DNA of 64,000 nucleotides from Lophium mytilinum (Eukaryota; Ascomycota; Dothideomycetes; Mytilinidiales; Mytilinidiaceae). The stretch covers positions 1,060,456 through 1,124,455 of the forward strand of contig MU004198.1 in NCBI GenBank assembly GCA_010093605.1, given 5' to 3'. Both the position numbers and the translations under genes were made by a program. Position 1 is the first letter of the stretch. Each line of letters begins with the position of its first letter. The notes beneath the pieces were generated by a model that was not told the origin of the DNA, did no database searches, and worked only from the letters and a program-made list of their open reading frames with translations. This document shows positions 20,513 through 30,239 of this stretch, one piece after another.

Positions 20513-22222
20513 CTAAGATAGAAGTAGCATTAGCTGAGCACGCACAGCCAGCAACCTGAAGGTCGCTTTCTTGGACGCGTCGACTCCTCCGAGGGCGTTA
20601 CGCAATGCCTGATCAACACGACGCGTGACATCCTCAATGGTGATCGTGTTGCCAAGATGGTGGTTAGCGTCTATGATGTCCTGCTCGGAGTGGAAGAAGA
20701 GCAGAAGGAGCAACGTGGCGTCCTTATGGAGATGCGGCGCGTAACGAAGAATCGGTATTGTCTGATCCCTGTACCTCCTTATGGTGTATCGATTCAGAGA
20801 TATAGCGCCCAAAGTGTCCGCTAGCTGTTCCTTCGGCATGTCAAAGGGATGATTCTTCCTGGCCTCCGCGAGGTGCGAGGCCAGGAATGGTATGGACACC
20901 TGCTCTGTCATCGCGTTGCTCTGAGCATGACCAGACGGGACGAAGGCAAGCATGGTCTCTCTAGGCTCTGCTCCGGCGCCGGTTGTTCTGCCAAGCATGA
21001 TGTTCACGATGGCTCGCTGTGGGGATTCCGGCCCGTTCGTAGTTATATAGTGGCCAATGCCTCCGTCTGAGTACGCCTCTGGCACGCTCTCGGTCATATG
21101 TTCATGGATGGAGAGGCCGTATTCGATGATTTGGAGGATCAAACGTGCCTGGGGGATTCGTGGCGGTGGAGCCAGAGCCGCTCCCTGAATACCGGTGTTT
21201 TCGGTAGAGGGACCAGCATTGGGCGAAGTAGGTGCGTCCAGAATCTCCTCGGCGCTGCTATGAAGAACAAGGTCGAAGGGCGCCGGTGTGCCTGGAACCG
21301 AGATCCTAGTGCGGATGTTGTCGCTGAGCTTCAACAGAATATTCCACTGGGTCGGGAAATCTGCCCGCGGTGTGATGGAGGTAAGGTAGGTCCTGACCCT
21401 ACCTTTGATCGCATTTATTGAGATGGGGGATCCGGCTTCCTTGATCCTCTCAACCATGTCATTTTGGCTGAAGAACATGAGGATTAGGCAAATAGTGGAG
21501 CGGCGCTGAAGATGTGGCGCGTATTCGATCACCTGCTGCAGGCGCGCTTTGTATCCCGTCAACACCGTAGCGTCTCCTGCCATCAAGTCTTGAAGAACCT
21601 GCTGCAGCGACTCCTTGTTGAATGGGTGTGCCAGCAATGCTTTCGCGACGTTGACAGCGTCCAAGTCAAGAGTAGTCACCAGCTCCCTCCTACTCTTTTT
21701 GTTTCCTGTGCCTTGCCGAATGAAAGCTAGCATGGTGGGTGTGGGAACTTCCTCCTCGGTAGAGGTGGAAGGAGCCTGCTGCTGTGCCGAGTTGGAAAGC
21801 TGTTGCAGAGCTGATTGGACCGCATCTCTCGGGTCATGAGAAATATGCTCGGGAGCATTAGGTATCACCTCCGCAGACGAACGTTGCGCATCCACAGTCG
21901 CAGGAAGAAGCTGCTGCACCTCTAAGCCAGGCCGCAGAATATATCGACCTACATCCAATCGTCCAGTGTTGAGAGGTATATTATTAACAGCGTGCTCCTC
22001 TGCTTTCATGCCGTCGGCGACGATGAGACCTATCACTTCCCTCCAGTTTTCCGGGTCACACACGAGTAGATTTTGTTCTTTTGATAACTTGTTGTTCGGG
22101 TGCGCTCGAGTGTACTGCTCGCCAGACCTGACAAGCTCCCAGTCTGTCGCGTTGATGGCTTTCTGGTTGCCTTGCGCCTCGGACGTCTCGGCCATGGCAT
22201 CTGCGGAAGTGTTGTCGTTCAT
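20513..22222 (-). CDS. APHLH-family protein 3 with two tandem domains
   Basis: I choose the ATG at 22222 (MNDNTSADAMAETSEAQ), giving 569 residues; the open frame continues upstream without an ATG. The family domain occurs twice. Copy 1 has GMKAEEH (71-77), VGRY, LAFIRQG, AHPFNKE (about 198-204) and EYAPHLQ (233-239) followed by CLILMFFSQNDMV. Copy 2 has GLSIHEH (369-375), IGHY, LAFVPSG, NHPFDMP (about 457-463) and RYAPHLH (493-499) followed by LLLLLFFHSEQDI and HLGNTI. A Pro/Ser-rich linker of about 60 residues separates them. The copies are clearly homologous but well diverged, so the duplication is not recent. It lies between the decayed satellite array and a gene-poor stretch with a miniature LTR element. 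Function unknown. Confidence 0.7.
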   Translation of the reverse strand: MNDNTSADAMAETSEAQGNQKAINATDWELVRSGEQYTRAHPNNKLSKEQNLLVCDPENWREVIGLIVADGMKAEEHAVNNIPLNTGRLDVGRYILRPGLEVQQLLPATVDAQRSSAEVIPNAPEHISHDPRDAVQSALQQLSNSAQQQAPSTSTEEEVPTPTMLAFIRQGTGNKKSRRELVTTLDLDAVNVAKALLAHPFNKESLQQVLQDLMAGDATVLTGYKARLQQVIEYAPHLQRRSTICLILMFFSQNDMVERIKEAGSPISINAIKGRVRTYLTSITPRADFPTQWNILLKLSDNIRTRISVPGTPAPFDLVLHSSAEEILDAPTSPNAGPSTENTGIQGAALAPPPRIPQARLILQIIEYGLSIHEHMTESVPEAYSDGGIGHYITTNGPESPQRAIVNIMLGRTTGAGAEPRETMLAFVPSGHAQSNAMTEQVSIPFLASHLAEARKNHPFDMPKEQLADTLGAISLNRYTIRRYRDQTIPILRYAPHLHKDATLLLLLFFHSEQDIIDANHHLGNTITIEDVTRRVDQALRNALGGVDASKKATFRLLAVRAQLMLLLS

Positions 22223-23061
22223 AGCGGATACGCGCTGTGGTCTGCCGTGAGAAGTTGTAGGGGAGGACTTCGAAGCAAGACGACCTTTTGTTCGCACGAC
22301 GTTGAATGGGTGTATGGGGCTGTAGGTGTCGTGGATCAGGTAAGTCAAGGTTGAGAGTTTGGTGCGGAGAAGTTGTCTGAAGTTTAGCTGTTGTTCCACT
22401 CTAAGAAACGCTCAGAAGCGAAATAAGCCGCCGGTCATTATGTAAGCGCAGCGATACTTGAGCAGATAGCGCCACCATCATCACTCCCCAGGCCCGAATC
22501 TCGCGTATATGACAGCAACATACATCTCCGTATTTTCAAACTCACTAAATCTTGCTCCATCTCCAGCTGTCCTGAGTCGCGCACTCGATTAGCAGTGTGT
22601 TCGACCATGTAAGGGGCATTGGGCCCGCGACAGGCTACCCGCCGGCGCACGGCGTCAGGACTAGTTCGAACGCCTATTGCTTGGATTAAACTGCGAATTG
22701 CCTCTTACAGATGACTAGAATGTTCTGTTAGAGCTGCTCCGGCAGACAGCCACGCCAACGGAGTGAACCTGATATAGTTCAGGTCCGACACTTCAAGGAG
22801 AACTCATGAAAGGAGGACTGTACGGCCAAGGAGCCTTTTCGCTGAGTACATAAACAATGTGGCGAGCTCACAATCGAATGATGGCTTAAAGGTGAGGAAG
22901 TTAGGTTCTCGATGTACCATACATGAGCGCTGAGCGGCAATAGCAGGGAGAGTAATCATAACCAGACGTGGAGCCAAAAGCTGATGTATTGATGAAGGTG
23001 AGGCAGGTAGCTATTTGAACAGAAGGAGGAAAGATATACTGGGGTTTTGTAGAGCAAGAAC
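22223..23061. other. Intergenic, nothing recognised
   Basis: This contains the upstream region of APHLH-family protein 3. I see no supported gene, repeat or RNA. Confidence 0.4.
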
Positions 23062-23319
23062 TCATTCCCAATACATACAAAGGAGAGGACAGTAAAAGAT
23101 GAGTCGACCTATGCTATGCTCTTTTGACTTTGACTCCCCCTTCTTTTTTCCAACTTTCTTTGCTAGCTTCTCCGCCTCCTTCGCCTCTTTCTTACCCTCA
23201 CCCTTCTTCTCTTCCTGCTTAAACTCCTTATAGGGCTTAAAACTTTGTGCGGCAGACTGGTCTTCTTTCGTCTCCAGGTCAGAGCCTACTTGGGCAGTTT
23301 CTGGCTCCTGAGTAAGCGG
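23062..23319 (-). CDS. Possible terminal exon of a Lys/Glu-rich protein
   Basis: An open frame of 85 codons without an ATG runs from a possible acceptor (CTATCTAG just before 23319) to a TGA at 23062. It reads as a highly charged helix (EEKKGEGKKEAKEAEKLAKK) with several Lys/Glu repeats. It could be the last exon of a decayed gene or a low-complexity coincidence from GA-rich DNA. No upstream exon could be placed. Confidence 0.22.
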   Translation of the reverse strand, partial: PLTQEPETAQVGSDLETKEDQSAAQSFKPYKEFKQEEKKGEGKKEAKEAEKLAKKVGKKKGESKSKEHSIGRLIFYCPLLCMYWE

Positions 23320-23435
23320 CTAGATAGGAAGGGGTCCGACACGGCGTACAGTACCAAGGTAGTCGAGGCGGTCGAGCTGTATAGGGCGAGCTGTAGTGTA
23401 AAGGTACCGGCGTTTGAGGTAATAGTGGGCGGGGG

Positions 23436-23960
23436 TGTTGGATGAAAAAGCACGCCCCGCCTAAGATTAGGGGGCCCGGAAAATAAGCGACGTTATATAC
23501 TCCAACACGCCCCGTAATGGAGCTGTGAGAAGGTTTCAAGTGGCAAAAAGCGTTGTAGCTTGATAATTGGGGTTGATTAATTGGTGGAAAGATGCAAAAG
23601 CGCACCGAGAGATGTATAATATTATGATATTTATGCATAGAGTTATGCTTGTTCCTCCTAGGAGGGTAGGGAGTGTTTTTTCCCTTTTTTTTTAGAATAT
23701 TAATTTTTGTGTAGGCGGGACGAGTTTCCATGCAGTTGCGGAAAATCGGAAATTAGTCCTGGTAAAAGACTCCCAAGCTGCCTTGTGTGCGTGTCGAACC
23801 CGTAAGTTGGTGTTCGCGCTGGCTAGTCATGGGTGTAGTCTGGTGTGCTAACCAAGTGGACCATCCGGGGGCAACCGGGCTCATAACCTGTTGGATGAAA
23901 AAGCACGCCCCGCCTAAGATTAGGGGGACCGGAAAATAAGCGACGTTATATACTCCAACA
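23436..23960 (+). mobile_element. TRIM-like miniature LTR retroelement
   Basis: Two direct repeats of 72 bp (23436-23507 and 23889-23960), each starting TGTTGGA and ending TCCAACA, bracket a 381-bp interior. The canonical TG...CA ends, the inverted 7-bp termini and the 5-bp direct flank GGGGG (23431-23435 and 23961-23965) fit a complete non-coding LTR-type element in miniature (TRIM or SMART class). The flank is low complexity, so the target duplication is suggestive rather than firm. The two terminal repeats look almost identical, so the insertion is young. The interior has no coding capacity; its minus strand holds a tRNA-like patch (about 23790-23863) with A-box- and B-box-like motifs. It looks whole for its class but depends on proteins supplied by another element. 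Confidence 0.6.
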
Positions 23961-23965
23961 GGGGG

Positions 23966-25115
23966 TCGGTTTGCGGTCGATCGGCGGAATTCAGTGATCG
24001 AGGCTGGGGAAAGGGGGTACATAAGTGCAGCGCATGGAATTGATAAGGGATGTCCGGTCATGGGGAATAACTTGCGAATAGGGTCATAGTCGTGTATAAT
24101 GTGAAGAAAGGCGGCGTAAGGATGGCGGGTGTAGACTATTAAGGTGATTGCGCGTAAGGGCGGCGTTACAGAGTACATATCTATCACTGCATGGTGTCTA
24201 TGTTGCTCAATGAAAATGGCCGTAGGGGGTAGCCCCGCGGCTAAGAACCCACCCAGTCTGGAAGCATTTTACTTTGCACTGCTTGAAACTCAACAGCCCG
24301 TGGTTCTTCAGAATCCCGTGGGGGTACCCCAAGCAATGGTGAACAGTGTGCAAGATACATATGGCCTGTCTCTGGAATGGGTATGGCAAACGCAGAGTTT
24401 TGAAGTGGGATGGTAGCAATTATCTCGGTTTACAGCACGAATATCATATAAATAAAAGTTTGTGTTCTCAGCAGTCTATGGCACTATGCACTGAAGCTCA
24501 TGACAGTATCGAGCGATGACATTTTACAGGGCACAAGTTTGGGCCGATATCCTGTTATCTAGTCCTGTTTTACAAGAAGAATCTAAGGCACCACGAACAG
24601 CGGCAAGGGGGCTGATAGTCTACGCGTGAATATTTTCTAATTCAAGCTCTCACAGGTTAGACATCTTGCTGAAACCTTTTGACCGCGTTGAGACACCTCT
24701 AACGGTTGCGAGCAAGGATACCCGGACTTTCCTCAAGGCACTGCGATACAAATCAACCACCCGGACTATTTGAGTTGCTGCTTCTTGTACCTAAGTAGCC
24801 CCATCACTCGGTAAGCCTGTTCACGTTACTCTTATTGGACACCATCCAGATTCCCCCGTTAAGCCTGAGCCTTGAAAATTAGGTAACCCTTCACTCTATG
24901 TAAACTCCTCTTCAGCCCATGTGAATTGCCTGTTCATGAAGTTGGTGTGCAGCCCCTTTCCTTAACCTAGTACCAAGTCTTCTCATTCAGCATGTACCGT
25001 CTTTTCTCACCATCTGGCTTCGTTTCTCCCTCTTCCATGCTTCCCCTTGGCCCTCTTGTGTCCTGCTATACATACCGCATAGATCCGCCCCAAGGCTTGA
25101 ACCTCAAGAAGTCAT
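23966..25115. repeat. Gene-free stretch with degenerate repeat units
   Basis: I see no gene. Eroded satellite-like units occur: GTGGGGGTACCCCAAGCAATG near 24319 (compare GTGGGGGAACCCCATGCGGTG near 44426), preceded in both places by TTTGCACTGCTTGAA-like sequence, and GACACCTCTAACGGTTGC near 24693. They resemble the units flanking other APHLH-family genes. Confidence 0.45.
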
Positions 25116-26075
25116 TCAAAAGAGCGTCGAACGGAACCACTTCTGGGGGATCCTCCCGCTCTGCGCCAAGTCCCGGAGCGCTTGGACAGCAAGCGGCGCC
25201 GGTATCGTATCGTCTTGCAGCCTTTTCCTCACCCGATACGCCCCCATGAACAGAATCCGCTTCTCTACGCGCACGTCGGGCTTTCCAAGTATCATCTTCA
25301 AGGCGCGCTCAATCCGGTTGTCTATACCAGGGCGTTCGATATAGTTCCCAAGCAAGCTCAAAGCTTGCGCAATGTCTTCAGTGTCTCGATAGAGGAGGAT
25401 GAGACAAAGGGTAGCCCCCTTCAGCATCAGGTGTGGCGCGCTGCGCAGCATCTTCCGGACGCAGGTGTCGTGTTTCTTGAACGCCGCAGCGTCTCCGCAC
25501 AACACGTCGGCGAGGAGCTTTACGGGAGACACGTCGTTGAATGGGTGTTTATCCACCGCACGCACGAGGTCTTTTGCCGCAATCGGGGCCAGATTGACGG
25601 ACATCGGTGATTTGGCGAACTTCACTGTGATAGGCGGGGTAGAGTAGAGGACGATGCCGGCCACGATCCGTCGAGTGTCGTGTGTTCCGGCCGCCCAGTC
25701 CAGAATAGCCAGAGATGCACCTCTGGGGTCGCCGCCGGTCATGCGGTAGTATCCGGCGCGGCATGCACCGTGCTGCAGATGGAAGAGTTGGTGCTCGCTG
25801 TGCTCGAGACCCCACTCAATGATCTTTGCGAGTAGCACGGCTAGGTTCTCCGGATCGACGAACTCTTCATTCTCCTCGGCCGTGTAGTGGGCCTTTCGGG
25901 TGCCTGGGGCGCGAGATCTCTTGATAGCCTTCTTGGCAGTAGCAGATTCTGAGACAGTTAGCGGATCATTGCGCCCATAGTGGGTAAGATTGTGCGTACT
26001 GTGTGTGGCTCTGCTGACCTGCATAGCCGGCACGTCGGGCTGCACGGGCAAGGAGGGGAGACCAGACGCAGACAT
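25116..26075 (-). CDS. APHLH-family protein 4
   Basis: The start is the ATG at 26075 (MSASGLPSLPVQPDV), giving 319 residues; the frame is open upstream but without an ATG. An N-terminal basic patch (KKAIKRSRAPGTRKAH) resembles a nuclear localisation signal. The family domain follows: IIEWGLEHSEH (about 85-95), AGYY (107-110), KHPFND (about 176-181), RSAPHLM (211-217) with Met in place of the last His, then TLCLILLYRDTEDI and LGNYI. The C-terminal helix KRLQDDTIPAPL is shared with APHLH-family protein 5 and with the relic at 30.0 kb, which places these three in one subfamily. No signal peptide or membrane helix. Function unknown. Confidence 0.7.
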   Translation of the reverse strand: MSASGLPSLPVQPDVPAMQVSRATHSTHNLTHYGRNDPLTVSESATAKKAIKRSRAPGTRKAHYTAEENEEFVDPENLAVLLAKIIEWGLEHSEHQLFHLQHGACRAGYYRMTGGDPRGASLAILDWAAGTHDTRRIVAGIVLYSTPPITVKFAKSPMSVNLAPIAAKDLVRAVDKHPFNDVSPVKLLADVLCGDAAAFKKHDTCVRKMLRSAPHLMLKGATLCLILLYRDTEDIAQALSLLGNYIERPGIDNRIERALKMILGKPDVRVEKRILFMGAYRVRKRLQDDTIPAPLAVQALRDLAQSGRIPQKWFRSTLF

Positions 26076-26861
26076 TGTGGAAGCAGTTGGCGGAGTTGCA
26101 GACCTTGTAGACGAGGTCGTGTAGTAGTGACAAGGATGCAGGATGGTGAGTGTCGATGTTGGTTCGAGGTTGTGGGGACAGGACGTGCAAGCGGATGAAG
26201 ATCTGGAACTGATGGTCAATTGTATCGTCAGCCACGCCACTTAAGCAAGCAGAATAGGACTAGCGATGAGGTTTTCTTGCAAGATTCCTTCACTCACCTA
26301 TCAATTGGATCGAGCCTTGAAGACTGGAGAGGGCTTGCGTCGTGCGAAGTGTCAAGAAACGCAGGGGCCTTGATCGGGCGAGACTGTGTACTGTCAGTGA
26401 CGCGCACTACAAGCATCTATAAGCAAGAGGCGTACCCAATGGCAAAATCTTGAAGTTAGGAGGGCTTTAAATGGCCTCGCTAATTTAGATATCGGTGAGA
26501 AGAAGTCCGAGCGCCCAGTAGTCACGGTTTTGCTGTCGCTTTTCCGCAGGGTAAAGCCCATCGAGCTCCTCCATCCTACACCCCACCATCCAACATCACC
26601 AATATCCAGCTTCAAATTGACAGCATCATCTACAGTACGTGAGATCCCCACCCAAATTTAGACCTTGATTTAATGCGTTGGACGACCTGCTGACACTGCG
26701 CGAAGACCTTCAGATCCTTTCCCGCTCCTCCAAGCCCCACAACCTGCCGCCACAATTTCTGCTGCCTGTCTCCAAGATCCATTTCCTGGAGCCATGTCTG
26801 AACCAAACACGTAAGCTCCTCCCTTTCCTCTTCATATCCAGGCAATTTCCCATTCCTCTGG
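26076..26861. other. Intergenic, nothing firm
   Basis: This is the upstream region of APHLH-family protein 4. A short plus-strand candidate exon at 26794-26810 (MSEPN followed by GTAAGC) could belong to the Cys-rich gene at 26862, but the splice to the CCAG at 26841 puts the next exon in the wrong frame for its cysteine motif, so I do not join them. Confidence 0.35.
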
Positions 26862-27143
26862 ATGAAAACTTGCCGGCGTCTGGGGGTCACCAACCCATCG
26901 CCGCCGACCCCGTCAAAACAACTCTACCATCTCCGCAAATCAAGCGCGCTGATAAACTACAGCCCTCCGCCCGCCAGCCCAGTCCCCCCTCCCTGCCACC
27001 ACAAGTTCAAGATCGTAGTTTCGGAGATCGGTTCGGCGGTGGTGTTCGAGTGTGCGCTCTGCCACAGCGCGCCGCACTGGTTCATCTTCAAGTGCGAGCA
27101 CTGCCAGATCAAGACGTGCCGCCCATGCACGTACAAAGCATAG
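26862..27143 (+). CDS. Small Cys-rich, zinc-binding-like protein
   Basis: The frame from ATG 26862 gives 93 residues: a Pro/Ser-rich N-terminal half and a compact C-terminal part FECALCHSAPHWFIFKCEHC followed by QIKTCRPC. The pattern C-x2-C...C-x2-C-x4-C-x2-C, with a HW pair in the loop, looks like a small zinc-binding fold, and I have the impression of similar short proteins in other Dothideomycetes (not verified). The cysteine half is convincing; the start is not, because an alternative upstream ATG with an intron exists in another frame. No signal peptide. Confidence 0.45.
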   Translation: MKTCRRLGVTNPSPPTPSKQLYHLRKSSALINYSPPPASPVPPPCHHKFKIVVSEIGSAVVFECALCHSAPHWFIFKCEHCQIKTCRPCTYKA

Positions 27144-27537
27144 ATGATTTCAGTATGTACTTCCTAGATGTGAGTAGTTCAGGGTGGTCCTAATGTGTTA
27201 TGCGTTCAGGCAAGAAGCTCGCGGGACCAGAGAGATTTGGGAGGGGAGATTCTTTAGGTTGGCTCTAGCCTTCAGTGCTGCTCAATGGAGGAACTGGTTT
27301 ACTCTATAGGCGTGTTGCGTTGGCTAGCTTCGGGGGGCGAGATTATGTGGAAGCGGCAGACCTCATAGATATCAGAATGAAAGCACTGTTCTGATCACTA
27401 CATACAATGTGCCATTAAAGCAAGCTTTTCGACGAGACCGGTGAAATTATAGCATATGACTGTGGTTTCATCCCACAGCGTCCCCCATGTACGCACTGCT
27501 GCAGTTTCGTCTCCCTCTCCCTCTGTTCCATTGTCGT
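27144..27537. other. Intergenic, nothing recognised
   Basis: This is the shared 3' region between the convergent Cys-rich plus-strand gene and the Cys/His-rich minus-strand gene. Confidence 0.4.
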
Positions 27538-28345
27538 CTAACTGATCTTCTTCTTCCTCGTCTCCCTTCGCAAAATCAGCGCACGCATTCTGGACTTCTT
27601 GTGCTCAAACTTCCCTGCCGCCAGCCTCCTCCTGAAGTCGGCCCTATACCAGTGCGGGAGAGAGCGAGGCTTGCAGTCTCCGTGGCTGATAAGACAGTGT
27701 CCGAAGCCTGTGAGATGACAAAGCCTGTGGCCGCAGTCGCACTGATGAAGTATCAAAAGGGCAGAGAAAGGCGGAATGTTTCCATGCGAATGGAAGGGGA
27801 GGAAGTCGAGCTGACGGCCCGGAGTGGCATGGCGACCGCGCCTAAGAGTAGACCTACGGTTAGCTTTGGGAGATTAATTCAGTGGGGTAGGGGGTATACC
27901 TCTGCTCCCAGCTTACTTACCGGTGCCTCCGATGGTCGCCGTAGTCCCAGCGACAAGGATGAATCAGGAGTTGTGGTATCGGAAAGGCTCCCCGTGCGCA
28001 TCCAATGTGCATGCTGTGCGGCGAAGAGGTCCTTCTACCGCAGCTGGATGGGGTAGCTGTTCCGCTCGTCGATGGCCGCAGATTGCTGCCCGCTGAAGAA
28101 GCCGGCGAGCTCGGGGTGTAGGGGGAGATCGGTTGCGGTGCGGGTGGATTGTGACTCCGCGAGCGAACGGGTAACGGAGCTGGTGAAGGAGGAGCATGCC
28201 GGCGAAGCGTCAAGCAGAGGGGACGCGGGATGCTCGAATGCTGGCTGGCGGGTGTAGTGGATGCCGTGATGGGGAGGAGAGAGGCAGGCTGGTGCGCGGG
28301 GATGAACGGTTGGTGGGGAGCAGGGAGGAGAGGATACTTAAACAT
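27538..28345 (-). CDS. Two-exon Cys/His-rich protein
   Basis: Exon 1 (28345-27921) starts with an ATG (MFKYPLLPAPHQPFIP) and is Pro/Ser/Thr-rich. The intron 27920-27842 has the donor GTAAGT, a GCTAAC branch site and a CTCTTAG acceptor, and keeps the frame into exon 2 (27841-27538). Exon 2 contains a Cys/His cluster, HQCDCGHRLCHLTGFGHC followed by ISHGDC and PHWYRADF, and a basic C-terminus ending RRETRKKKIS. About 242 residues in all. The spacing suggests a small metal-binding fold, but I recognise no family. The good intron consensus in the right phase is the main support; the low-complexity first exon could also be read in another open frame, so its extent is uncertain. Confidence 0.45.
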
Positions 28346-29530
28346 TCAGGAGTGGAGTGCACTGCGCAGATCTGGAGGCATGGATAACCAGAAACGACAT
28401 CTGTTCTTTGCAGTTTAGAACGAGCAGAATGGAGGTGGTGGGAGAGGACTTGGTTGGGAGGCGATGGTCGCCCAAAGCGGGACTGCGGGCTTCAAGTGAC
28501 GCGAATGGGACAGGAAGCAAAGATGACGAGCATTGCTACTTGAGGTTCTACTTTCATAGTTGTGAACACAAATAAGAAAGAAAGTCTCTTCTTTCTAGCC
28601 GCTTTTCGGCAGAATGCATGGACACTGCTTTGCAACGCAAGACAGCTGTCGGGCAATCCCTTTCAGGCCCTTACCACCTGATAGAGGCCTTTTGAGGCCT
28701 CCTGAGACTGCACAGTTGACCAGGGCCGAATCCTTATAGAGCCAGCCTGATGGCGTCGTGGTGGGTTAGCAATGGTGCGAAGAGCCTGCGGTACGGGGGC
28801 ACTGTTGCGAATCGCCTCACAACCGGAGGCGCCCAGCAATCTTTTTGCCCAAAAGCGCGTCTTTCGAGCCTCACCACCAACAACGCCATCAATTCCTTCA
28901 TCTAAGAGCTCAAAAAAAGCTTCCTAGACGCAGAAAAAAGCTTATAGCCTAAAGTGACATCAAAAGTGCAAAACACCACCCCGAAGGGCGTAGCCACCAT
29001 CTCAGAAATGACAGTTTCTCTAAGGATCGAACACTAGGCCTGGAGGGGGTTGTTAGCGCTATTCCGAATGGAAAGTGTGTGCACGTGTGATGACGGGGAG
29101 AAAGTAACTACAGCTACTATCTACCATCCAAGCCATCGAGGCAGCCTGGCAATGCCGTGCCTCCATTGGTGGGGATATTGGGGCTCCGAAAAATAAAAGC
29201 TTATAACGTATGAGTCCGCACTAAAAGGGTCAAGTGGGCTTACCGAGGGGAGCATAGCACTGCACAGCTACACGTGCACCTGCACACGCAGCGTGCATAT
29301 CTCGCATGCACGCCTTGCCTTCGCTCACTGAAGAACTGCTGCTGCCAGGCCGTCATCAGCACCCACCCTTCTCGCCCTGTATGAAGTCCTTCTCTTTCTT
29401 GGACCGAGCCCGCAACCTCATCACGCAGCTCCACGCCGACGCCGCCAACAAGCTCTGGTCGACGCCGCCAACAGCTCTCATCACCGTCGTCAACAGCCAC
29501 CGCCAACAGCTATCCGCCGACGCCACCACC
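28346..29530. other. Intergenic, nothing recognised
   Basis: This lies between the divergent Cys/His-rich gene and the secreted-protein candidate. I see no gene, only short low-complexity runs. Confidence 0.4.
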
Positions 29531-29926
29531 ATGCGTCCCCGGCAACACCACCCCACCGCACTCCTCCTCTTCCTCCTCCTCTTCCACTTCTTCATGGCCG
29601 CCCTCGCCCACCCGCCAACCCTCACACCACCACTCCCTCACCACGTCGCCCACCACGCCTCCCGCGCCGCCCGCACCACCAGCGACGGCAGTAGCAGCAA
29701 CAGCAGCTCCCACGCCCCCGCGCCAACAACACCAAAGCCTACAATAGGCCCCATCCCATCACCGCCGGCGACAATGGCTCTGACCAAGCCGCCCCTCACC
29801 AAGCCCACCGCGTATGTCAACATGCGGCTGAACAAGCACCTGAGCGGCACGAAGCGGCAGGAGTACGTGCGGGAGAGGGCGGCGTTTTATAGGAAGGAGG
29901 GTTATGAGGTCGAGGTTGTGTGGTAG
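29531..29926 (+). CDS. Small secreted protein candidate
   Basis: From ATG 29531 the frame encodes 131 residues. The N-terminus has a short basic head and a strong hydrophobic core (ALLLFLLLFHFFMAALA) typical of a secretion signal, with likely cleavage just after the Ala-rich end. The mature part begins Pro/His/Ser/Thr-rich (PTLTPPLPHHVAHHAS...) and ends with a charged segment (MRLNKHLSGTKRQEYV, then RERAAFYRKEG). It has no cysteine, unlike many effectors. I recognise no family. An open frame continues upstream to 29306, but the signal-like start argues for 29531. The 3' end is only about 75 bases from an APHLH-family relic. Confidence 0.5.
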   Translation: MRPRQHHPTALLLFLLLFHFFMAALAHPPTLTPPLPHHVAHHASRAARTTSDGSSSNSSSHAPAPTTPKPTIGPIPSPPATMALTKPPLTKPTAYVNMRLNKHLSGTKRQEYVRERAAFYRKEGYEVEVVW

Positions 29927-29999
29927 ACTGGGGAGCCGGGGGGGGAGGGGCTGCGGAAGGAGTAGGAAGTGTTTGGGCAAGGGGGGTTTTGCAGAAGAA

Positions 30000-30126
30000 A
30001 AGGGGGAGTTTCAGGCTTGGACAGCAAGTTCTGTTCAGGGGGGCTTTGTATCTCGAGGAGCGGCTGTGCGACGACTCTATCCCTGCGCCGTTGAACCTCG
30101 GGGAAATTGGAGGGAGTGTAGGATAG
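30000..30126 (+). pseudogene. Relic of an APHLH-family gene (C-terminal end only)
   Basis: One plus-strand frame reads FRGALYLEERLCDDSIPAPL (encoded at about 30037-30096). This matches the C-terminus of APHLH-family protein 5 (KGALFLEKRLYDDTIRAPL) and protein 4 (KRLQDDTIPAPL). The rest of the domain is missing upstream, where the DNA becomes G-rich and unrelated. It is an old partial copy in the opposite orientation to proteins 4 and 5. Confidence 0.6.
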
Positions 30127-30239
30127 GGGTAGATGTTCAATGGATCTTGATGCGTGTGAAAATGGTTTGAGGGCGCTCTGGAGGTAGTGAAGTGATGGTG
30201 TGGTGGATGTCAAGCGCGTCGGGCTGTGAATTGACTGTG

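Noticed and set aside
23790-23863. tRNA gene on the minus strand (A-box TGGTCCACTTGGTTAGC, B-box GGGTTCGACACGC)
   Set aside because: The D-arm is nearly right, but the T-stem, anticodon stem and acceptor stem do not pair and the spacing is about 19 bases too long. At best a tRNA-derived patch inside the miniature element.
26794-26841. First exon MSEPN plus intron for the small Cys-rich gene
   Set aside because: The splice signals look fair, but the join enters the frame that does not encode the cysteine motif.
28684-28701. Small palindrome GAGGCC...GGCCTC
   Set aside because: Six-base arms are expected by chance in 64 kb.
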